Shown: positions 9,681 to 18,654, counted from the first letter of the stretch. The stretch: DNA of 64,000 nt from Labilithrix sp. (GCA_028287035.1 JAQBQL010000232.1:59381-123380), one strand, 5' to 3'. Made by a program: numbers and translations. The notes: generated from the letters alone by a model not told the origin.

Positions 9681-10020
9681 CGGTGCAGCGGCCGTGCTGA
9701 AGTCGGCGCCGCTCTTCGCGGCGCTCGGTGATCCGACGCGCCTGCAGGTCGTCCTTCGCCTCAGCCAGGAAGGCCCGCTCTCCATCTCGCGGCTGACCGA
9801 TGGAGCGGGGGTCACGCGTCAGGCGGTCACGAAGCACCTCCGGGTGCTCGAGGAAGCCGGGCTCGTCCAGGGCGCACGCGCCGGACGCGAGAACGTGTGG
9901 CAGCTGGAGACGCGGCGCCTCGCCGATGCGCGCCGGCACCTCGAGCTCGTGTCGGCCCGATGGGACGAGGCGATCGAACGGCTGCGCGCCCTCGTGGAGA
10001 GCGATCTGCCGAGCGGCTGA
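9661..10020 (+). CDS. ArsR-family winged-helix repressor
   Basis: A 119-residue protein with FAALGDPTRLQVVLRLSQEGPLS and a recognition helix in GVTRQAVTKHLRVLEEAGLV, followed by the wing GARAGRENVWQL. No metal-binding CxC is present, so this is the non-metal branch usually paired with AHSA1 proteins. It probably represses its own operon through the palindrome at 9127-9142. An internal ATG at 9670 is an alternative start. Confidence 0.9.
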   Translation: MSTMARDGAAAVLKSAPLFAALGDPTRLQVVLRLSQEGPLSISRLTDGAGVTRQAVTKHLRVLEEAGLVQGARAGRENVWQLETRRLADARRHLELVSARWDEAIERLRALVESDLPSG

Positions 10021-10030
10021 AGGTCGCGCG

Positions 10031-10612
10031 TCAGCGCCCGAGGAACGTGAGCAGCGCCACTGCGACGACCGCGCCGAGCGCCGCGAACACCGCGACGATC
10101 AGCAGCGACCGAACGAGGCTGCCCCGCGGCGCGAGCGGGTTCACCGAGATGAGCGTGGGCAGGATGGGCGCGGCCGGCGGGACGTGGAGCGCAGTCGCAG
10201 GGCGCGACGACACGCGGGCCGCTGCCGTGGGCTGCGCTCCCGAGGCGGGCGCCGGAGGCGGAGCGGACAGCCAGCCTTCCTGGGGAGTCATCGCCTTCGC
10301 GACGAGCCCGGACTCCGCCGGCACGTCGGCGCGGATGACGAGCGGCGTCAGCGGCGATGGCGGCGCGAGCTGGGGCGGCGACTGCACGCGCGGCATCACC
10401 GCCGCCTTCTGCATCCCGCTCCTCGTGCGCCGCTGGAGTGACGCGTCGGTCTCCTGCTTGCGCATCGCCTCGAGCACGTGCTCGGGCAGCGTGCCCACCC
10501 GCGTCGCCGCGCTGTACGCGTCGGACTCCCCATGCGGCGGCGGGAGCGTGTCCATCGTGCCCTTCGGATCGAAGCGCTCGCTGTCGTCCTTCATGCGCGC
10601 CGTCCCCTTCAT
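10031..10612 (-). CDS. Proline-rich protein with one C-terminal membrane segment
   Basis: A 193-residue protein. The start ATG at 10612 overlaps the TGA of the upstream GH43 gene (ATGA), which suggests translational coupling; a second in-frame ATG lies at 10594. The body is rich in Pro, Ala, Ser and Thr with little predicted structure. A single hydrophobic helix (SLLIVAVFAALGAVVAVALLTF) ends just before the C-terminus, giving a tail-anchor-like layout. Function is unknown. Being last in the operon with GH43 and the concanavalin-like lipoproteins suggests a role at the envelope. Confidence 0.7.
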   Translation of the reverse strand: MKGTARMKDDSERFDPKGTMDTLPPPHGESDAYSAATRVGTLPEHVLEAMRKQETDASLQRRTRSGMQKAAVMPRVQSPPQLAPPSPLTPLVIRADVPAESGLVAKAMTPQEGWLSAPPPAPASGAQPTAAARVSSRPATALHVPPAAPILPTLISVNPLAPRGSLVRSLLIVAVFAALGAVVAVALLTFLGR

Positions 10613-11730
10613 AGTGGGCTCGCCGTGGTGGAGGGTCCGACGAGCGACGGAACACCGCCGGAGAACACGACCGGGTCGACCCGGAGCGAGCGTTTGCCAC
10701 CGTTCGAATACCCGACGATCGGCGCCGACCACGCATGGTACGACATCCACAGCTTGCCCGCGGGGTCGGTGAAGAACTCCTGACCGCCCGGCCCGAGCGC
10801 GCCGCCCTGGGATTTCACGAGCGGCCCGTCGAGCGTCTTCTTGACGCAAGGCCCGGCCGGCGTCGTGCAGATTGCGTAACCCACTCCGTAGTCGCCACTC
10901 TCCCACCAGTTCGCGGAGTAGAAGAGGTAATACATCCCGCCGTTCTCGATCATGCTCGGACCCTCGACGAGCGGGGCTTCCCAGTTGCGATCGCGCTTCA
11001 TGAGCTCGGAGGGGGCGCCGATCAACGAGAGGCCGTCGATGCCGAGGCGCTGCGACCAGATCCGCGCATCACCCTGGCAGGCCGCCGCGTTCTCGTCGCT
11101 CTTCCAGAGGATGTAGGCGTCGCCGTTCGTGGCGACCACCGGGCTCGCGTCGATCGACCCACACAGCGCCTGGGCGTCCTGCACCTGGCAGATGAACGGC
11201 TCGGCCGAGTCGTCGACGTAGGGTCCCTGCGGCTGCGCGGCGACCGCGCGGCCGATGCACTGGAACCCCGCGGCCTTGCTCCGCGCCGTGTAATAGAGCA
11301 CGTAGCTGGCGCCGCGCTTGAGGATGCTGGGCGCCCACGTCAGCGAGGCGCCCGTGAGCGCCCATGCGGGCAGGGCCGGCATCGCGTCCGGCAGGGTCGT
11401 CCACGTGACGAGATCGGGCGAGGATGCGGCGGGCACGTTCTTCGTACCGGCATTCGTCGCGAATGCATAATAGGTGGAGCCCTCGCGGAGGATGAAGGGA
11501 TCCGGGAAATCGGCCGGCAGGACCGGGTTCGTGTACGTCGCGGTCGGCGGCGTTCCGCCGTCCTCCTCGTGATTGGCGCCATCACGGACGGCATTGCCGT
11601 CGACCACGCCGGCGTCCGACGGCGGATCGACTCCGGCGTCGGGCGTGCCCGCGCCCGTGTCGCTCGAGCTACAGCTGCTCGAGCCCACGACGAGCGCCAG
11701 GACGGAGAGGGGAACGAGAGCGAAACGCAT
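10609..11730 (-). CDS. Glycoside hydrolase family 43 lipoprotein
   Basis: A 373-residue lipoprotein with the lipobox ending GSSSC and a 40-residue Asp/Gly-rich linker. The five-bladed beta-propeller begins with NPVLPADFPDPFIL, which carries the general-base Asp. IDASPVV carries the Asp that tunes the acid, and EAPLVEGPSMI the general-acid Glu. GH43 enzymes cleave alpha-L-arabinofuranosides or beta-D-xylosides. It acts at the outer surface or in the periplasm. It is preceded in the operon by two concanavalin-like lipoproteins and overlaps the next gene by ATGA. Confidence 0.87.
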   Translation of the reverse strand: MRFALVPLSVLALVVGSSSCSSSDTGAGTPDAGVDPPSDAGVVDGNAVRDGANHEEDGGTPPTATYTNPVLPADFPDPFILREGSTYYAFATNAGTKNVPAASSPDLVTWTTLPDAMPALPAWALTGASLTWAPSILKRGASYVLYYTARSKAAGFQCIGRAVAAQPQGPYVDDSAEPFICQVQDAQALCGSIDASPVVATNGDAYILWKSDENAAACQGDARIWSQRLGIDGLSLIGAPSELMKRDRNWEAPLVEGPSMIENGGMYYLFYSANWWESGDYGVGYAICTTPAGPCVKKTLDGPLVKSQGGALGPGGQEFFTDPAGKLWMSYHAWSAPIVGYSNGGKRSLRVDPVVFSGGVPSLVGPSTTASPL

Positions 11731-11747
11731 GCGTCCTTTCGAGTCGA

Positions 11748-12650
11748 TCAACGGTACGTGACGGTGAGGTCGTCGTACCGAAGCGTCCAGCCAGAGTGAG
11801 GGTTGCCCGCGAACACCGCGCCGAGCAGGATGGTCGGGGTCGGATCCATCCCGACGGTCGGCGTGAGCGCCTCGCGCGCCCCCACCACCGCCCCGTCGAG
11901 CGAGATCTGGACGCCCGGGCTCGCCCCGGACGCGGTGAAATCGAGCTTCACGCGCGTCCACTTGTTCATCGGTATCGTGAAGAACGGGTGATACGTGTCC
12001 TTGTTCGCGGGGGGCGGGACGAGGTCCGACTCCTCGAGGCGCACGCTGCCGCTCGAGTACACGAGCCGCATCGAGTACTTCTGCGCGTTCTTCGTGTACT
12101 CGACCGCCGCGAGGATGAGGAACGAGGTCCCGAGGTTGACCTTCTCGGGCATGAAGTCGAACGCGAGGACCATGTTCGTGGAAGGCGCGTCCATCACCCG
12201 CGTGATCTTCGACACGAACGTCCCGCCGCTCGCCGTCTCGGGCGCAGCGACGAGGAACGTGTTGGGCGCCGACTTCGCGGTGTAGCTGGTGAGCCTCGCA
12301 TAGGCCCCCTCCTTCACCCAGCTCACCGGGAGGTCGTTCGTGTCGAAGTCCTCGCAGAACTGCGTGGTCTCCTGGGTCCCGCAGAACGAGGAGCCCGCGT
12401 CGACGAACACCGGCGGAGTGTTCGGGTCGCCAGCGTCGGCGTCGAGCACGGCGCCGTCACCCGCGTCCACCGGCACCGCGCCGTCCACCCCGGGCACCGA
12501 GCCGGTGTCGCCGCCGGACGTCGAGTCGATTGCCGCGTCGGGGTTCCCCTCGGGGCCCGCGAAGCCGTCGAAGCCCTGGGTGAACGAGCACGCCGCGGTC
12601 GCCAGGAGCGACGCGACGAGACCACCGGCGAAGAGTGTCCGAGCCTTCAT
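11748..12650 (-). CDS. Concanavalin-like (LamG-type) lipoprotein A
   Basis: A 300-residue lipoprotein (lipobox LATAAC, Cys21) with a long Asp/Ala/Gly linker to about residue 85. The globular part starts FCGTQETTQFCEDFD and has the alternating hydrophobic pattern of a beta-sandwich (MVLAFDFMPEKVNLG, WTRVKLDFTASGA, GWTLRYDDLTV). This matches the polysaccharide-binding jelly-roll type. There are no catalytic residues recognised. It shares architecture with the next upstream gene (paralogue) and lies 17 bp before the GH43 gene, so substrate binding for that enzyme is a reasonable guess. Confidence 0.7.
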   Translation of the reverse strand: MKARTLFAGGLVASLLATAACSFTQGFDGFAGPEGNPDAAIDSTSGGDTGSVPGVDGAVPVDAGDGAVLDADAGDPNTPPVFVDAGSSFCGTQETTQFCEDFDTNDLPVSWVKEGAYARLTSYTAKSAPNTFLVAAPETASGGTFVSKITRVMDAPSTNMVLAFDFMPEKVNLGTSFLILAAVEYTKNAQKYSMRLVYSSGSVRLEESDLVPPPANKDTYHPFFTIPMNKWTRVKLDFTASGASPGVQISLDGAVVGAREALTPTVGMDPTPTILLGAVFAGNPHSGWTLRYDDLTVTYR

Positions 12651-12660
12651 CGTGTCCTTT

Positions 12661-13629
12661 TTATTTCAGGTCCGTGACGTGGTTGTCCCAGTAGATCTTG
12701 AGGCCCGCGCTGTTGGCCTTGTTGAAGACGAGGGGCATGCCCGCGAAGCGCGCGAAGGTGGCCTGCGCGCGCGAGATCCCGGCGTAGACCTTCGTGAACG
12801 TCGGCGTCGCCGCGCCGTCGACGGTGAGGGTGTAGGTCGCGGTGCTCGCGCCCCCGTCACCGGCGTCCGCGCCGGCATCGGCGCTGGCGAACTTGAGCTT
12901 CACGTTCTGGGTGAAGTGGTGCCACTTGCCGGTCGTGACGACGCCGTCGGGGACGTTCCCCTCGATCGCGTACTCACCGCCGATCGCGCCGGCATTGTGC
13001 TCGACGCGGATGAAGTCGAATCCGGCGCCGGCCGGCTTCGCGAAGATGACGAGACGGAATCCGAAGTTGTCGCCGCCCCGGTCGTCGGTGAACTGGAAGT
13101 CGTCGAGGAAGAACCCGTCCGACCCGCCCACGTTGTCGAGGTAGACGTCGTAGTCCCAGGTCGCCTCGGTGAACCCGGCCTTCGTGATGGTCTTCGCGAA
13201 CTTCGCGCCTGGCGAGGTGCCGTCGATGATCTGGGCGAGGAGCGAGCTCGGCGCCGAGACGCTCCGCGCCGAGGAGAGCGTGAGGACCGGCTGCGCGCTC
13301 GGCTCGACGAAGTCCCACTTCGTCTTCCCGGCCGTGAGCGCGTCCGGGGAGTCGAAGTCGTCGCAGAAGGCAGCCGTCGGGTGCGCCGCGCAGCCAGAGG
13401 CAGCGGCCGCCTCCTCGGCGGCGTCGACTGCGTCGGCAGCGGCATCGACGATGGGGTCGCTGCTGTCCTGCTGCGTGCTGCTGTCATGAAGGATCGGGAC
13501 CGAGGAGTCACCGGCCGGGCTCGGGTCGACCGGGTCGTCGGACGAGCAGCCGCCCGCAAAGGCGAGCGCACCCGCGCAGGACGAAAGGACGAGAAAGCCT
13601 ACAACACCACCACGCGTCCGCTGGATCAT
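12661..13629 (-). CDS. Concanavalin-like (LamG-type) lipoprotein B
   Basis: A 322-residue lipoprotein (lipobox AFAGGC) with an acidic linker. Its FCDDFDS start, TWDYDVYLDN, FGFRLVIFAKP, GKWHHFTQNVKLKF and IYWDNHVTDL strands parallel the neighbouring lipoprotein A, which suggests an old tandem duplication. A low-complexity DAGADAGDGGAS insert sits in a loop of the sandwich. It is the first gene of the minus-strand operon 13629-10031, 10 bp before lipoprotein A. Probably a carbohydrate-binding surface protein; not proven. Confidence 0.7.
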   Translation of the reverse strand: MIQRTRGGVVGFLVLSSCAGALAFAGGCSSDDPVDPSPAGDSSVPILHDSSTQQDSSDPIVDAAADAVDAAEEAAAASGCAAHPTAAFCDDFDSPDALTAGKTKWDFVEPSAQPVLTLSSARSVSAPSSLLAQIIDGTSPGAKFAKTITKAGFTEATWDYDVYLDNVGGSDGFFLDDFQFTDDRGGDNFGFRLVIFAKPAGAGFDFIRVEHNAGAIGGEYAIEGNVPDGVVTTGKWHHFTQNVKLKFASADAGADAGDGGASTATYTLTVDGAATPTFTKVYAGISRAQATFARFAGMPLVFNKANSAGLKIYWDNHVTDLK

Positions 13630-13693
13630 CGACTATCGCTCCTCACTCGCCGCGGGTCTCGCGACGGGACGAGCGGCCATATGCAAGTTGCCA

Positions 13694-13733
13694 GCCTGTA
13701 CCCCCCAGGGCGTACGCCCCTGGATTTACAGGC
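13694..13733. promoter_or_regulatory. 40-bp imperfect palindrome in divergent intergenic region
   Basis: The outer arms GCCTGTA and TTACAGGC and the inner arms CCAGGG and CCCCTGG flank a central CGTACG. The halves match at most positions with one offset base. It lies between lipoprotein B (minus) and the kinase gene (plus), 168 bp before the kinase start, with no T-run. The symmetry suits a dimeric regulator site or a cruciform better than a terminator. It is the only notable element in the 271-bp gap 13630-13900. Confidence 0.4.
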
Positions 13734-13900
13734 GTTCGGTGCGTGCTGGACCCGGCGAGGGTTGCAGGTAGGTGCCCGCAGAGAGATTGCTGTGTGGGCC
13801 TAGCATCGCGCGGGGGACAGACCGCACGCTCTCCCCTAACGCCCGCGCTCACCGGGCAGATCCAGTCACGCACGTCGTTTGCAGTAGGGGCCGCCGCACG

Positions 13901-15469
13901 ATGAGCATCGGACAACTGCCACGCGAGCTCGGCCGCTACGACCTCTTCGACAAGATCGCGGCGGGAGGCATGGCGACCGTGCACTTCGGTCGCCTCCATG
14001 GTGCGGTGGGGTTCCAGAGGGTGGTTGCCATCAAGCGGCTCCATGCGCACTACGCGCACGACGCGCACTTCGTCGACATGTTCCTCGACGAGGCGCGCCT
14101 CGCGTCACGGCTCAAGCATCCGAACGTCATCCAGACGCTCGATGTCGTGGCGGACGAGAAGGAAGTCTTCCTCGTCATGGAGTTCGTGCTCGGCGAGTCG
14201 CTCGAGACGCTGATGCCGCGCGTCGACGGCCACGTCATTCCCCTCTCGGTGGTGGCGTCGATCGTGTGCAACGTGCTCGAGGGGCTGCACGGCGCCCACG
14301 AGGCCACGAGCGATACGGGCGAGGCGCTCGGCATCGTGCACCGCGACGTGTCTCCTCCCAACGTGCTCGTCGGCAGTGACGGCATCGCGCGGGTGTTCGA
14401 CTTCGGGATTGCCAAGGCCGCCATCAATACCCAGGAGACGCGCGACGGCGTCATCAAGGGGAAGGTCACCTACATGGCGCCCGAGCAGGTCAAGGGCGGC
14501 GTCGACCGCCGGGCCGACCTCTACGCCGTCGGGATCATCCTCTGGGAGCTGCTCGTCGCGCGAAGGCGCCACGCCGGCCAGCGCAACGACGAGCTGTTCC
14601 TCAAGCTCGCCACGAATGCCCTCGAGCCGCTCCGGCCGGCCAGCCAGCTGCGCCGCGACGCGCCTCCGGCGATCGACGCGGTGATCGCGCGCGCCACCGC
14701 CACGAATCCCGAGGATCGATTCGCGACTGCCCGCGAGATGGCGATGGCCATCGAGAGCGTCCTCCGCCCGGCGCCGGCCAGGGAGGTCGCGGAGTGGCTC
14801 CAGGCCGCCGCGGGCGCGCGCATCGACCGGCTCGCCGAGATCATGAAGCGCATCGAGTCGGACCAGCAGCCGCGCTCGGAGCCGAGCCTCTCCATCGCGA
14901 GCAGCCGGGGCGTTCCCGCGAGCTCGCTGACCGGGCCCGGGGTGGCCAGCAGCGTTCCGCCGGGGGCGACGACGGGCATGATCCAGTACAGCTCCTCGGC
15001 TCCGCGCTCGCGTCGCAACTGGACGATGCCGGCGGCGCTGCTCGCGTTCCTCGTCGCGCTCCTGGCGGTCGGCCTGCGCGTCTACACGGGGCGCGGCGGC
15101 GAGGTGCGCGCACGGCCCGACGCCAACGCGGCGGCGCTCGCCGGCCCCGTGCCGCCCGAGGCGCTCCCGACCACCGTGGTGACGGCGACGGGTGCGTCGG
15201 TCGATGCCGCGCTCGTGCCGGGGAGCGGGACGGCCGGGTCCGCCGGGACGGCAACGGCGAGCGTCGGGAAGGCGCCTCCGTGGTCGCCGCCGGCGCGCGC
15301 GGTCGTCCCGCAGCACCCCTCGTCGCCCGCCGCGGCTCCCGTCATCAACACCCCGGTGACCCCGACGCAGACCAGCGCGCCGGCCGTCACTGCGCACAAG
15401 GCAAGTTGCGACAATCCCTTCGTCGTCGGCGCCGACGGCATTCGCCAGATCAAACCGGAGTGCATGTGA
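13901..15469 (+). CDS. Membrane-anchored Ser/Thr protein kinase
   Basis: A 522-residue bacterial (PknB/Hanks-type) kinase. It shows the Gly-rich loop AAGGMATV, the ATP-anchoring Lys45 in VAIK, Glu64, the catalytic loop HRDVSPPN (Asp149), DFG (167-169) and APE (193-195), so it should be active. After the kinase domain comes a Ser/Pro-rich juxtamembrane part, one TM helix around 374-392, and a Pro/Ala/Thr-rich extracytoplasmic tail with a Cys near the end. The start ATG at 13901 is chosen because the frame upstream of it looks non-coding. Its stop overlaps the start of the next gene (TGATG). Confidence 0.92.
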   Translation: MSIGQLPRELGRYDLFDKIAAGGMATVHFGRLHGAVGFQRVVAIKRLHAHYAHDAHFVDMFLDEARLASRLKHPNVIQTLDVVADEKEVFLVMEFVLGESLETLMPRVDGHVIPLSVVASIVCNVLEGLHGAHEATSDTGEALGIVHRDVSPPNVLVGSDGIARVFDFGIAKAAINTQETRDGVIKGKVTYMAPEQVKGGVDRRADLYAVGIILWELLVARRRHAGQRNDELFLKLATNALEPLRPASQLRRDAPPAIDAVIARATATNPEDRFATAREMAMAIESVLRPAPAREVAEWLQAAAGARIDRLAEIMKRIESDQQPRSEPSLSIASSRGVPASSLTGPGVASSVPPGATTGMIQYSSSAPRSRRNWTMPAALLAFLVALLAVGLRVYTGRGGEVRARPDANAAALAGPVPPEALPTTVVTATGASVDAALVPGSGTAGSAGTATASVGKAPPWSPPARAVVPQHPSSPAAAPVINTPVTPTQTSAPAVTAHKASCDNPFVVGADGIRQIKPECM

Positions 15470-16395
15470 TGGATCTCTCTCGCGGAACGTCGAACGCACG
15501 CCGCACCCTCGCGCGGTCCTTGCTCGGTGGGCTCCTGGTGGCGACAGCCACCCTCGCCGTCCCCGGCAACGCCAGCGCCGGTGAGCCCGAGAAGGCTCCT
15601 GCGCCTTCCGCGGACCGGAGCGGCGGCGACCGCGCCGTGTGCGCCGACTCGTACAAGAACGCGCAGATCAGCCGGAAGAACGGCGCCCTCCGTCGAGCGC
15701 GGGAAGCGCTCCTCGTCTGTGCGAGCGATCGCTGTCCGGCAGTGCTCCAGCCCGACTGCATGCGGTGGCTCACCGAGGTGGAGGCCGCCATGCCGACGAT
15801 GACCTTCGCGGCGAAGGGCGTGGACGGCAAGGACGTCAGCGACGTCCGCGTCACGATGGACGGTCAGCCGATGACGATGTCCCTCGACGGGAAGGCACTG
15901 CCGATCGACCCCGGCACCCACCAGCTCCGGTTCGAGCACGGGAGCGAGGCGCCCATCGACCAGCAGATCGTCGTTCGCGAGGGCGAGAAATCGCGCGTCG
16001 TGAGCGTCAGCTGGGCGCGCGCCGCCGTGCTCGCCGATCCCGCCGACGCCGACGCCCCCGCCGCGCATCGTTCCCATACCGCAGCCTGGGTGGTCTCCGG
16101 CGTTGGCGCCGCGGCGCTCGTGACCTTCGGCGTCCTCGCCATCCACGGCGTGACTCGCCGGAGCGATCTCCAGAACGAGTGCTTCGGTCATTGCGAGCAG
16201 AGCAAGATCGACAGCATCAAGACGGAGTTCGCGATCGCCGACATCGCCCTCGGCGTCGGCATCGTGTCGGTCGGCGTCGCCACCGTGCTGTTCCTGACCG
16301 GCGGCTCGTCCGAGAAGGCGCAGGCGGCGCCCGTCTCGCTCGGTGTCGCTCCGCAGAAGAACGGCGCGGCGCTCGGGCTCTCCGGTCGATTCTGA
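15469..16395 (+). CDS. Exported PEGA-like protein with two C-terminal TM segments, kinase partner
   Basis: A 308-residue protein with a Sec signal (cleavage after NASAG) and a Cys-containing helical region (VCADSYKNAQ to CMRWLTEVE). Next comes a beta-rich PEGA-like domain (VRVTMDGQPM, GTHQLRFEHG, VREGEKSRVVSV). Two hydrophobic helices follow (AAWVVSGVGAAALVTFGVLA and IALGVGIVSVGVATVLFL). This architecture recurs beside Ser/Thr kinases in myxobacteria. The TGATG overlap with the kinase indicates one operon. The helices may anchor it in the membrane, so the mature topology is uncertain. Confidence 0.75.
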   Translation: MDLSRGTSNARRTLARSLLGGLLVATATLAVPGNASAGEPEKAPAPSADRSGGDRAVCADSYKNAQISRKNGALRRAREALLVCASDRCPAVLQPDCMRWLTEVEAAMPTMTFAAKGVDGKDVSDVRVTMDGQPMTMSLDGKALPIDPGTHQLRFEHGSEAPIDQQIVVREGEKSRVVSVSWARAAVLADPADADAPAAHRSHTAAWVVSGVGAAALVTFGVLAIHGVTRRSDLQNECFGHCEQSKIDSIKTEFAIADIALGVGIVSVGVATVLFLTGGSSEKAQAAPVSLGVAPQKNGAALGLSGRF

Positions 16396-16449
16396 GCCGC
16401 GAATACGATTCTCGTCTCTCGCAATTCCCCATTTCCGAGGAGTGTCCGG

Positions 16450-18360
16450 ATGTCGAAGATTGACGTCGTGGCCAGGGTGTCCCTTGTGTCCCTCGTGGTC
16501 CTGTCGTTCGGAAGCGTCGCCCTGGCCGATGTGCCAGCGCCCGCCTCGACCAGCATCGCGTTCTACGAGAACCCGCCGGTCGTCCTGATCCCGGGCGGTG
16601 GTCAGCAGGACAACTGCGCGGACCCGACGGTCATCCGCGGGCAGGCCGGTGACCCCTACTGGTACGCGTACTGCACCACCGACTCGCTGAACGACGAGGA
16701 CGTCGATCCGAGCGGCGCCCGCCGCATGCACATCATGCCGATGATGCGCTCGAAGGACCTCGTCAGCTGGGTCTACATGGGCGACTCGTTCGCGACGCGG
16801 CCCTCGTGGGCGGCCCCGAACGCCGGTCTATGGGCGCCCGAGATCACGTTCCGTAATGGCCAGTACTATCTCTATTACGTGGTCACCGACGTCGCCGACA
16901 CGGTGAGCGGAGAGGCGGGCTGCGGCAGTGACAACGCGATCGGGGTCGCCACCAGCGCGAGCCCGCTCGGCCCTTGGGTCGACTCCGGCGGACCGGTCGT
17001 CGGGCCCCGTCGCGGCGGCGGCGGCTGCAACTTCTTCTGGACCTACGATCCCGACGTCATCACCACGTCCACCGGTCAGAGCTACATCTACTACGGCAGC
17101 TACTACGGCGGCATCGAGGCCCGCGAGCTCGCCGCCGATGGCCTGACCGCGAACGGCACCGCGACGCCGATCACGATTGCCAATCGCTACGAGGGCGCGA
17201 ACGTCGTCGAGAAGGACGGCGCGTACTACCTCTTCGCGTCGGCCAGCAACTGCTGCAACGGCCCACTCACCGGATATCAGGTGTTCGCCGGCAAGTCGGC
17301 CAGCCCGCTCGGTCCGTTCACCGACAAGGACGGCGTCTCGCTGCTGGACGGGCGCGTCGGCGGCACGCCGGTCATCACGCAGAACGGTAACCGCTGGGTG
17401 GGCACGGGCCACAACTCGGTGTTCCAGGACGCCGGCGGCAACTGGTACACGGCCTATCACGCGGTCGACCGGAACGACCCCTACTTCGAGGGCGCCGTCG
17501 GCTACACGCGCCGACCGATGCTGCTCGATCGGCTCACCTGGAACGAGGGCTGGCCCCAGGTCCGCCAGGGTCTCGGTCCTTCGGATACTCCGCAGCTCGC
17601 GCCCCTCGCGGCGGCTCCGGCCCGTCCCGCGGTCACCGCCCTGCAGCGCTCCATCTACAACATGTTCCTCGATGGCCTCGACCCGAATGCCTACCTGCTG
17701 GCGCTCGACCGCGTCGGGGGTGACATCGCGCAGCTCCCGCTGGTCTCCGCATCGAGCGACGAGTTCGAGGGCAGCGCGCTCGACGCGAGGTGGTCCTGGG
17801 TCCGCCCGCCCGCGCCCGCCGACTTCGGCGTCGCCGACGGAAGCTTCCGTTTCGCCACACAGGGCGGCGAGCTGTTCGGCGGCGTCAACAACGCAGCGGT
17901 CGCGATCGAGGCCGCACCGGCCGGCAACTGGGTCGTCGAGACGAAGGTCGATCTCGATCTCCCCGCCGAGGGCTGCTGCTTCAATTACGTGCAGGCCGGC
18001 CTCGTCGTCTACGGCAGCGACGACGCGTACGTGAAGCTCGTTCACACGTCGATCTGGGAGACTCGCCAGATCGAGTTCGCGAAGGAGGTCCTGGCGCCCG
18101 CTCCCGGGTACCCGGCCTACGGCTCCGGCGTCGGCGCCCCGCCCGCGAAGACCACCTGGCTACGCATCGCCAAGGTGACGGTCTCCGGCACCGAGAAGTA
18201 CGTCTCGTACTCGAGCATCGACGGCGTGCACTTCGAGCGCGGTGCGGTCTGGGAGCACGCCCTCGGCGCCGGTGCGAAGATCGGCCTCGTGGCCTTCGGG
18301 GGCACCGGGTTCAATGCGCACTTCGATCACGTCCGCGTCTACCAGCTGCCGGGGCACTGA
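16450..18360 (+). CDS. Secreted GH43-like enzyme with C-terminal DUF1349-like sandwich
   Basis: A 636-residue protein. The signal peptide ends near ALADVPAP. The propeller (about 30-375) begins with DNCADPTVI (general-base Asp). It contains GLWAPEITF and TYDPDVI, and the late GTGHNSVFQD and AYHAVDRNDP strands are typical of the arabinanase/xylosidase fold. A linker and a helical piece (about 390-425) lead to a beta-sandwich (DEFEGSALDARW onward) resembling DUF1349. Likely substrates are arabinan or xylan side chains. It is followed by a strong terminator at 18416. Confidence 0.85.
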   Translation: MSKIDVVARVSLVSLVVLSFGSVALADVPAPASTSIAFYENPPVVLIPGGGQQDNCADPTVIRGQAGDPYWYAYCTTDSLNDEDVDPSGARRMHIMPMMRSKDLVSWVYMGDSFATRPSWAAPNAGLWAPEITFRNGQYYLYYVVTDVADTVSGEAGCGSDNAIGVATSASPLGPWVDSGGPVVGPRRGGGGCNFFWTYDPDVITTSTGQSYIYYGSYYGGIEARELAADGLTANGTATPITIANRYEGANVVEKDGAYYLFASASNCCNGPLTGYQVFAGKSASPLGPFTDKDGVSLLDGRVGGTPVITQNGNRWVGTGHNSVFQDAGGNWYTAYHAVDRNDPYFEGAVGYTRRPMLLDRLTWNEGWPQVRQGLGPSDTPQLAPLAAAPARPAVTALQRSIYNMFLDGLDPNAYLLALDRVGGDIAQLPLVSASSDEFEGSALDARWSWVRPPAPADFGVADGSFRFATQGGELFGGVNNAAVAIEAAPAGNWVVETKVDLDLPAEGCCFNYVQAGLVVYGSDDAYVKLVHTSIWETRQIEFAKEVLAPAPGYPAYGSGVGAPPAKTTWLRIAKVTVSGTEKYVSYSSIDGVHFERGAVWEHALGAGAKIGLVAFGGTGFNAHFDHVRVYQLPGH

Positions 18361-18415
18361 CCCGGGGCGGGCGGCCCAATTCGCTACACCGTGACCGCCG
18401 AGCTCTAGCGCAGGA

Positions 18416-18443
18416 CCCGTGAAAGCGAGCTTTCACGGGTTTT
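18416..18443 (+). terminator. Rho-independent terminator after the GH43 gene
   Basis: A ten-base-pair perfect stem CCCGTGAAAG / CTTTCACGGG with a CGAG loop is followed directly by TTTT. It lies 56 bp after the GH43 stop. Confidence 0.88.
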
Positions 18444-18480
18444 CTGCGTTGGCCCGGGTGATGCGAGAGGGTGGTTCACC

Positions 18481-18633
18481 ATGATCACCATCCTCCTCAT
18501 CGTGCTTCTCGTTCTTGCTCTCGGCGGCGGCGGTTGGGGCCATTCGCGTTACGGCGCGGCGAGCTGGTCTCCCCTCGGGATCATCGTTCTGATCCTCGTC
18601 GTGATGTTCTTCACGGGAAACCTGCACGTCTGA
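18481..18633 (+). CDS. DUF3309-like small membrane protein
   Basis: A 50-residue protein, MITILLIVLLVLALGG, then GWGHSRYG and a second hydrophobic helix (GIIVLILVVMFFTG). This two-helix layout with a Gly-rich hinge matches the DUF3309 family of unknown function. It stands alone between the terminator and a convergent gene. Confidence 0.75.
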   Translation: MITILLIVLLVLALGGGGWGHSRYGAASWSPLGIIVLILVVMFFTGNLHV

Positions 18634-18654
18634 GCGAAGGACCCGGGGGCGGCC

